In this document: positions 7,445 to 11,299 of the stretch, in pieces | How positions within the stretch are numbered: the first letter of the stretch is position 1 | Layout of the letters: every line of letters starts with the position of its first letter | The notes under the pieces: generated by a model | Database searches by the model: none | What the model was told of the DNA's origin: nothing | The model's input: the letters and a program-made list of their open reading frames with translations, nothing else | Assembly (NCBI GenBank): GCA_022452125.1 | Contig: JAKURJ010000052.1 | Coordinates: forward strand, 1-11,299 | Direction of reading: 5' to 3' | Origin: Candidatus Poseidoniaceae archaeon | GTDB lineage: Archaea; Thermoplasmatota; Poseidoniia; Poseidoniales; Poseidoniaceae | DNA length: 11,299 bases | Translations under genes and position numbers: made by a program

Positions 7445-8548
7445 ATGCGCCTAGCGATCATAGTCAATCCTGATGCCGGCCTCGGGGGAAGGCTCGGGTT
7501 CAAGGGCAGCGATGGTAGAGCGGCTGAAGCACGTGCTGCGGGCGCACAGGATAGAGCGGGCCCAAGAATGCGCCCATGCTTAGAAAAATTGGCGGAATTG
7601 GCAAGAGCGCCTATCGAAATCATTGCATGGGATGGCAGAATGGGTGGAGACTGGATTCCTGGCGAGTACACCTCGACGGGAGTTACTCCTGAGACCACCG
7701 ACGCTAGTTCAACCTCAGACTTCATCAAAGCTCATTCCCCTGATTTATTCCTGTATGCAGGTGGAGATGGGACAACCCGAGACATTGTCGAAGCGATGGG
7801 TGAGAGAAACATACCTCTGGTGGGTGTTCCTGGCGGAGTGAAAATGCATAGCGGCTGTTTTGCTACAACTCCTAAGGCGGCTGCAGAAGTGGTTTGGTCA
7901 TTCGTTACTGGAGACTTGATGGTCGCTAGGACTGAAGTGATGGATCTTGACGAAGAAGTCTATCGCAAAGGTGAATGGAAAGTCCGAATGTATGGCGAAG
8001 CCTTCACTCCATCAAGTCCAAGATGGATGCAAGGAGCAAAGGAACAGGTTCAGAGAGAGTCGGAAGAAGAAACTCTTGAAGCAATGGCAATGCATGTTTC
8101 CAGCCTTGTCGAGGAAGACGAGGATTTGATGATTGTATGGGGCAGTGGTGGAACACTCAGACAAATAAGTCGAGAAAATGGATTTGATTCAACACTTCTT
8201 GGCATCGATATTCAGCATGGTGGAAAGATGTATCTTGACCTAAATGAGGAAGGTTTGCTAGAACGTATTTCATCCCATGAAGGTAAAATTCTGCTATTGC
8301 TTTCACCTATGGGCGGTCAAGGATTCCTTATCGGTCGAGGGAACTTGCAACTTTCTCCCGATGTACTGCGGGCGATTGGAACTAGCAATATTCTCGGAAT
8401 TGCAACTCCTGCTAAACTTCTGGGGCTAAGCGAATTGAGAATCGATACCGGTGACGAAACTCTCGATGCTGAAATCCGTTCCAAGAAATATCTCAAGGTC
8501 TTACAGGGTTACAGAACTACCCGAGTCATCAGGGTGGCAGAGGATTAG
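7445..8548 (+). CDS. ATP-NAD kinase/AcoX family protein (COG3199 type)
   Basis: The 367-residue protein belongs to the ATP-NAD kinase-like superfamily. It opens with the nucleotide-kinase strand MRLAIIVNPDAGLGG, followed by GFKGSDG, then the GGDGT motif (106-110) within a hydrophobic strand and the downstream VPGGVKMHSGCFATTPKAAA. The C-terminal part has GSGGT, TLLGID, SPMGGQGF (about 288-294), GRGN (297-300) and a DTGDE segment, the pattern I associate with COG3199. Where I recall GRGNQQ, this protein has GRGNLQ. Known relatives are annotated as NAD kinases or AcoX-like proteins, but substrates are poorly established, so NAD phosphorylation is only a suggestion. I chose ATG 7445 because the family begins right at this strand; ATG 7418 or TTG 7415 would add about ten residues. 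None has a clear ribosome site, so a short leader or leaderless mRNA is possible. It stands alone between divergent and convergent neighbours. Confidence 0.88.
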   Translation: MRLAIIVNPDAGLGGRLGFKGSDGRAAEARAAGAQDRAGPRMRPCLEKLAELARAPIEIIAWDGRMGGDWIPGEYTSTGVTPETTDASSTSDFIKAHSPDLFLYAGGDGTTRDIVEAMGERNIPLVGVPGGVKMHSGCFATTPKAAAEVVWSFVTGDLMVARTEVMDLDEEVYRKGEWKVRMYGEAFTPSSPRWMQGAKEQVQRESEEETLEAMAMHVSSLVEEDEDLMIVWGSGGTLRQISRENGFDSTLLGIDIQHGGKMYLDLNEEGLLERISSHEGKILLLLSPMGGQGFLIGRGNLQLSPDVLRAIGTSNILGIATPAKLLGLSELRIDTGDETLDAEIRSKKYLKVLQGYRTTRVIRVAED

Positions 8549-8653
8549 GCGGTTACAGTGGTGAAGGTGGAATAGAAACCAAAAGACGCCTTCTAAGAGA
8601 TGAAGGCGTAGATTTACCTTGAAATCCAATACCGAGATCTCCCTTGATGAATA
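8549..8653. terminator. Convergent intergenic region with a stem-loop (8586-8609)
   Basis: The kinase-family gene and the transporter gene converge here. A perfect 8-bp inverted repeat, ACGCCTTC (8586-8593) and GAAGGCGT (8602-8609), encloses an 8-base loop. Its place between two gene ends suggests a transcript 3'-end structure for one or both genes. There is no strong T tract after it on either strand, and archaeal termination usually depends on T-rich runs rather than stems. The repeat is certain; the terminator role is tentative. Confidence 0.45.
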
Positions 8654-8989
8654 TCATACTTCAGCGGTTGATTCACTGAATAAGCGCAGTACGACTACAC
8701 CTGCAATGATTAGGCCGATACCGATTATCCCAGCAGTATCGATTTTCTGATCGTATAGAACGTACGAAACAATCGCGATGGTTGCTACACCAACTCCTGA
8801 CCAGACGGCATACGCTACACCAATCGGTATGGTATCCAATGTCAGCGAGAGAAAATAGAATGCTGCTGAGTAGCCTGTTAGCACAACAATAGATGGTACT
8901 AAGCGAGTGAATCCTTCTGTAGATTTGAGGGATGCTGTAGCTATCACTTCAGAAAAAATCGCTAAACCGAGGTAAACCCAGTTGTTCAT
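8654..8989 (-). CDS. EmrE-like small multidrug resistance (SMR) transporter
   Basis: This is a 111-residue, four-helix inner-membrane protein of the SMR family, which exports cationic compounds or guanidinium-type substrates in exchange for protons as a dimer. With the start at ATG 8989, residue numbers match E. coli EmrE: essential E14 in LAIFSEVIATA, GFTRL at 26-30, Y40, Y60 and W63 in VAYAVWSGVGV, then the GIIGIGLIIAGVVVL fourth helix. That agreement decides the start against the TTG six bases upstream. The IP-GVAYAVWSG signature is closer to EmrE/QacE than to the SugE/Gdx branch, but substrate cannot be told from sequence. There is no Shine-Dalgarno; a TATA-like box about 25 bases upstream points to a leaderless message of its own rather than read-through from pyrG. 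Confidence 0.95.
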   Translation of the reverse strand: MNNWVYLGLAIFSEVIATASLKSTEGFTRLVPSIVVLTGYSAAFYFLSLTLDTIPIGVAYAVWSGVGVATIAIVSYVLYDQKIDTAGIIGIGLIIAGVVVLRLFSESTAEV

Positions 8990-9009
8990 AACCAAGTCTC
9001 AAGGCTCGC

Positions 9010-9019
9010 ATATATCAAA
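9010..9019 (-). promoter_or_regulatory. TATA-like box for the SMR transporter gene
   Basis: On the minus strand this reads TTTGATATAT and is centred about 25 bases before the ATG at 8989. That is the spacing expected between an archaeal TATA box and its transcription start, so the RNA would begin at or next to the start codon. The absence of a ribosome-binding site fits a leaderless message. Confidence 0.55.
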
Positions 9020-9069
9020 TGACGGAATAGGCGACTAAAGAAGAAATCAAAGGGTACCTACTGATTGGA

Positions 9070-10686
9070 TCAAACTGTTTCCCCAGAAGCAGCTTTCAAC
9101 AATCCTAAGAATGGAGGGCTTGGCTTCTCTGGCCTACTCTTGAATTCAGGTTGGTACTGGACGCCGACATAGTACGGGTGGCCTTCGAGTTCGAAGATTT
9201 CACAGCGTTGACCTGTCTCGTCTTTCCCAACATAAACGAGGCCTTCAGCCTCAATTCTCTCGATTAAATCTGGATTTACTTCGTAGCGATGGCGATGACG
9301 CTCATCAACTTGTGCTGCACCGCCGTAAAGGCGGCGAGTCATACAATCATCAACTTGGAAAATCGTTGGCCTGCTACCTAGTCTCATGGTCCCTCCAAGG
9401 TGTGTTTTGGAAATTTCTGGCATGAATACCACCGCTGGATGAGGTGTATTCTCATCAAATTCTGTTGAGTTTGCGCCTTCCATACCAAGCACGTTCCTGC
9501 AGAACTCGATGGTAGCAATTTGAAGGCCCAGGCAGATTCCGAGGTATGGTACACTGTTGGTTCTAGCATAATTTGCAGCGAGAATCTTACCCTCAATGCC
9601 TCTGTCACCGAATCCTCCAGGGACCAATATTCCATGAGCTGCTCTTAGAACATCCCAATCTGAATGTGATTTATCCTCGAGGTTGCTAGCCTCGATCCAG
9701 TCGATGACGAGAGTACGATTTACCGCATATGATGCGTGTTCTAGACCCTTGATGACTGAGAGATAAGAATCGGTAAGTCCTGTGTACTTTCCAACCATGG
9801 CAATGTGAACATCATCTCCAAGATTGTCAACGCGGTCAGCCATTGCTTCCCACCTAGACATCATATCGGTTGCATTGCAATCGATGCCCAATGCTTCACA
9901 CATGCCCTGGTCTCTCAACAATAGTGGAACTCGGTAGATGTTTGATACATCATGTGCGCTCATTACTGAATTAGGAGATACGTGGCAGAATGCTGCTAGC
10001 TTTTCTCTCACTTCTTGTGTAAGCGGCGTCTCTGCTCTGCAGACTAGTACATCTGGATTGATTCCTAGACCCCGTAATTCCTTCACAGTGTGCTGTGTTG
10101 GTTTGGTCTTCTGCTCACCAACTGGTCCCATTACTGGAACAAGTGAAACGTGAACGAAGCAGATGTTTTCTCTTCCAACTCTGAATTGGAATTGTCTCAA
10201 TGCTTCGATGAATGGAGAAGATTCGATATCACCAACAGTTCCGCCTAATTCGATAACACATGCTTCCGGTGCCTCGCCGCTTCCATCAGCTGAAACTGAG
10301 GAAATCGCCTCAATCCAATCTTGAACCGAATCTGTGATGTGTGGAATAACCTGAACGGTCTTGCCTAGGTAGTCTCCCCTTCGCTCTGCTTCGATAACTT
10401 TGGAGTATATTTTCCCAGTAGTGATATTATTGTCACGATAGAGATTCAAATCGCAGAATCTTTCGTAGTTACCTAAGTCCAAATCTGCTTCGCCGCCATC
10501 GTCGAGAACGAAAACTTCGCCGTGTTCGAATGGAGACATTGTCCCAGCATCGCTGTTAAGGTAAGGATCAATTTTGACCGCAGTGACTCTTAGTCCTGCG
10601 CTTTTGAGGAGAACACCGATGCTTGAAGCAGTCACACCTTTACCAAGTCCGCTGAGGACGCCTCCGGAGACTACGACATACTTCAT
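9070..10686 (-). CDS. pyrG: CTP synthase with altered glutaminase triad (His to Gln)
   Basis: PyrG makes CTP from UTP, ATP and ammonia, normally drawn from glutamine by its own glutaminase domain. From ATG 10686 the protein has 538 residues, typical for the family. The synthase domain begins [17 protein letters not shown] (P-loop), then [38 protein letters not shown] and the KTKPTQ(H)TV segment. The glutamine amidotransferase domain (about 285-538) has the nucleophile C385 in GICLGLQ, the GGTMRLG segment, and E514. Where the catalytic His is expected (E. coli H515), the codon at 9151-9153 encodes Gln (Q512; YQPEF instead of YHPEF). Glutamine use may therefore be impaired. I chose 10686 because the family begins at MKY; an in-frame ATG at 10731 would add 15 Lys/Pro-rich residues. 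It lies downstream of the threonine dehydrogenase gene on the same strand, and CTP may feed back on PyrI. Confidence 0.97.
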   Translation of the reverse strand: MKYVVVSGGVLSGLGKGVTASSIGVLLKSAGLRVTAVKIDPYLNSDAGTMSPFEHGEVFVLDDGGEADLDLGNYERFCDLNLYRDNNITTGKIYSKVIEAERRGDYLGKTVQVIPHITDSVQDWIEAISSVSADGSGEAPEACVIELGGTVGDIESSPFIEALRQFQFRVGRENICFVHVSLVPVMGPVGEQKTKPTQHTVKELRGLGINPDVLVCRAETPLTQEVREKLAAFCHVSPNSVMSAHDVSNIYRVPLLLRDQGMCEALGIDCNATDMMSRWEAMADRVDNLGDDVHIAMVGKYTGLTDSYLSVIKGLEHASYAVNRTLVIDWIEASNLEDKSHSDWDVLRAAHGILVPGGFGDRGIEGKILAANYARTNSVPYLGICLGLQIATIEFCRNVLGMEGANSTEFDENTPHPAVVFMPEISKTHLGGTMRLGSRPTIFQVDDCMTRRLYGGAAQVDERHRHRYEVNPDLIERIEAEGLVYVGKDETGQRCEIFELEGHPYYVGVQYQPEFKSRPEKPSPPFLGLLKAASGETV

Positions 10687-10756
10687 GCCCTTCAACGGGC
10701 TTTTAGGCGGTCGCGCCTCCCCTTTCAACATTGGGTCGCGTTTGTAAAATCAAAAT
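10687..10756 (-). promoter_or_regulatory. pyrG upstream region with two short hairpins
   Basis: Between the dehydrogenase stop and ATG 10686 are two inverted repeats: AGGCG/CGCCT (10705-10709 and 10714-10718, 4-base loop) and GCCC/GGGC (10687-10690 and 10697-10700, 6-base loop). The second sits directly against the start codon and contains the only ribosome-site-like sequence, GAAGGG, which is very close to the ATG. A purine run AAAGGGGAGG lies further up, just inside the alternative ATG at 10731. The arrangement could be a translation control element, or just part of a 15-residue coding extension. Confidence 0.35.
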
Positions 10757-11299
10757 CTACTTGCTTAGCGACTGAATCATCACGTCGCACATCGAATCTA
10801 AGTCGTATTCCAAATTGAATCCCCATTCCTGTTTCGCTAGTGTGCCATCGGTTTCATCTGGCCATGAGTCTGCATATTCTTGGCGGTGGTCAGGAACAAA
10901 TTCGCATTCGAAGCCCGGTATCTTTTCACGGATTTTGTGGTACAACTCTTCGGCGGTAAAATTCAGACTAGGAAGATTGTAACCTCCACGGACTGAAAGG
11001 CTCTCGCTTGGTGCGTCCATCAACTGCAAGGTTGCTTTAATCGCATCATCCATGTACATCATCGGTAACCGAGTTTGCCGATTTACAAAGCAAGAATAAT
11101 TCTCTGAAGCGACTGCTTTGTAGAAAATTTCAACCGCATAATCTGTTGTTCCACCACCAGGCATAACTTTCCAAGAGATTAAACCAGGATATCGCAATCC
11201 TCTGATATCCACTCCGTGGGCTGAATGATAGTAATCAGCCATTAATTCTCCAGCCACTTTGGTTATTCCATACATTGTTGCAGGGTTTAGGGGTGAATC
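10757..11299 (-). CDS. tdh: L-threonine 3-dehydrogenase, SDR/epimerase-like type (N-terminus beyond right edge)
   Basis: This is the C-terminal 180 residues of an NAD-dependent short-chain-type threonine dehydrogenase, which oxidises L-threonine to 2-amino-3-oxobutyrate on the route to glycine and acetyl-CoA. The visible part starts DSPLNPATMYGITKVAGEL, carrying the catalytic YxxxK pair, and continues with GLRYPGLIS, PGGGTTDYAVEIFY, LPMMYMDDAI, YNLPSLNFTAEEL, PDHRQEYADSWPDETD and a DWGF-like QEWGF end. The PGGGTTDYA and RQ-x2-ADSWP signatures separate this branch from general sugar-nucleotide epimerases. The frame is open to the window edge; the Rossmann NAD-binding half lies outside. The ATG at 11275 is internal, not the start. 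The stop at 10757-10759 is 70 bases above pyrG on the same strand, so co-transcription is possible. Confidence 0.92.
   Translation of the reverse strand, partial: DSPLNPATMYGITKVAGELMADYYHSAHGVDIRGLRYPGLISWKVMPGGGTTDYAVEIFYKAVASENYSCFVNRQTRLPMMYMDDAIKATLQLMDAPSESLSVRGGYNLPSLNFTAEELYHKIREKIPGFECEFVPDHRQEYADSWPDETDGTLAKQEWGFNLEYDLDSMCDVMIQSLSK

Noticed and set aside
7396..7728. Minus-strand open frame of 110 codons over the start of the kinase-family gene
   Set aside because: It is antisense to conserved family motifs of the plus-strand gene and has no ribosome site or recognisable domain.
11275..11275. Start of the threonine dehydrogenase at the ATG at 11275
   Set aside because: The frame stays open to the window edge and this Met lies in the middle of the catalytic YxxxK region, so it is internal and the gene is cut by the window.
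1..11299. Mobile elements, CRISPR arrays, tRNA or rRNA genes, defence systems
   Set aside because: I found no transposase or integrase motifs, spaced direct repeats, tRNA-like cloverleaf or rRNA stretches; the window is a compact housekeeping region.

Overview
The window looks like a chromosomal segment of a marine planktonic archaeon, most likely a Thermoplasmatota lineage of the Marine Group II/III (Poseidoniales-like) kind. This rests on an archaeal pyrB-pyrI pair, mostly archaeal-looking signals (a TATA-like box placed for a leaderless start, GGAG-type ribosome sites), moderate base composition, tight gene packing, and a mixture of archaeal and bacterial-type proteins. Examples are a bacterial-type threonyl-tRNA synthetase and a short-chain-type threonine dehydrogenase. 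The taxonomic call is inference; there is no rRNA gene here to anchor it.

Layout from left to right: (1) 1-930, minus strand, the first 310 residues of an exported protein of unknown function that runs off the left edge. (2) 1030-2453, plus strand, pyrB and pyrI, the catalytic and regulatory subunits of aspartate carbamoyltransferase, overlapping by ATGA. (3) 2454-7380, minus strand, a probable three-gene run transcribed right to left: a small charged, probably disordered protein (7117-7380), thrS (4998-7025), then an 844-residue multi-pass membrane protein with a helical-repeat tail (2454-4988). The gap in front of thrS contains two hairpins. (4) 7445-8548, plus strand, an ATP-NAD kinase/AcoX-family protein (COG3199 type). 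(5) 8654-11299, minus strand: an EmrE-like small multidrug resistance transporter, pyrG (CTP synthase), and the C-terminal part of an SDR-type L-threonine 3-dehydrogenase that runs off the right edge.

Together these are mostly housekeeping functions: pyrimidine synthesis (PyrB/PyrI at the committed step, PyrG at UTP to CTP), threonine charging and threonine catabolism, and nucleotide cofactor metabolism. Two membrane or exported proteins remain unexplained. I see no mobile element, CRISPR array, tRNA or rRNA, and no gene-free stretch longer than about 105 bases.

The most notable points are: the CTP synthase has Gln where the glutaminase catalytic His is expected (Q512, in a QPEF rather than HPEF motif); the thrS leader carries two hairpins; the large membrane protein lies 9 bases after thrS; and the stop codons of pyrI and the membrane-protein gene sit back to back. 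No clearly new multi-gene system is visible.
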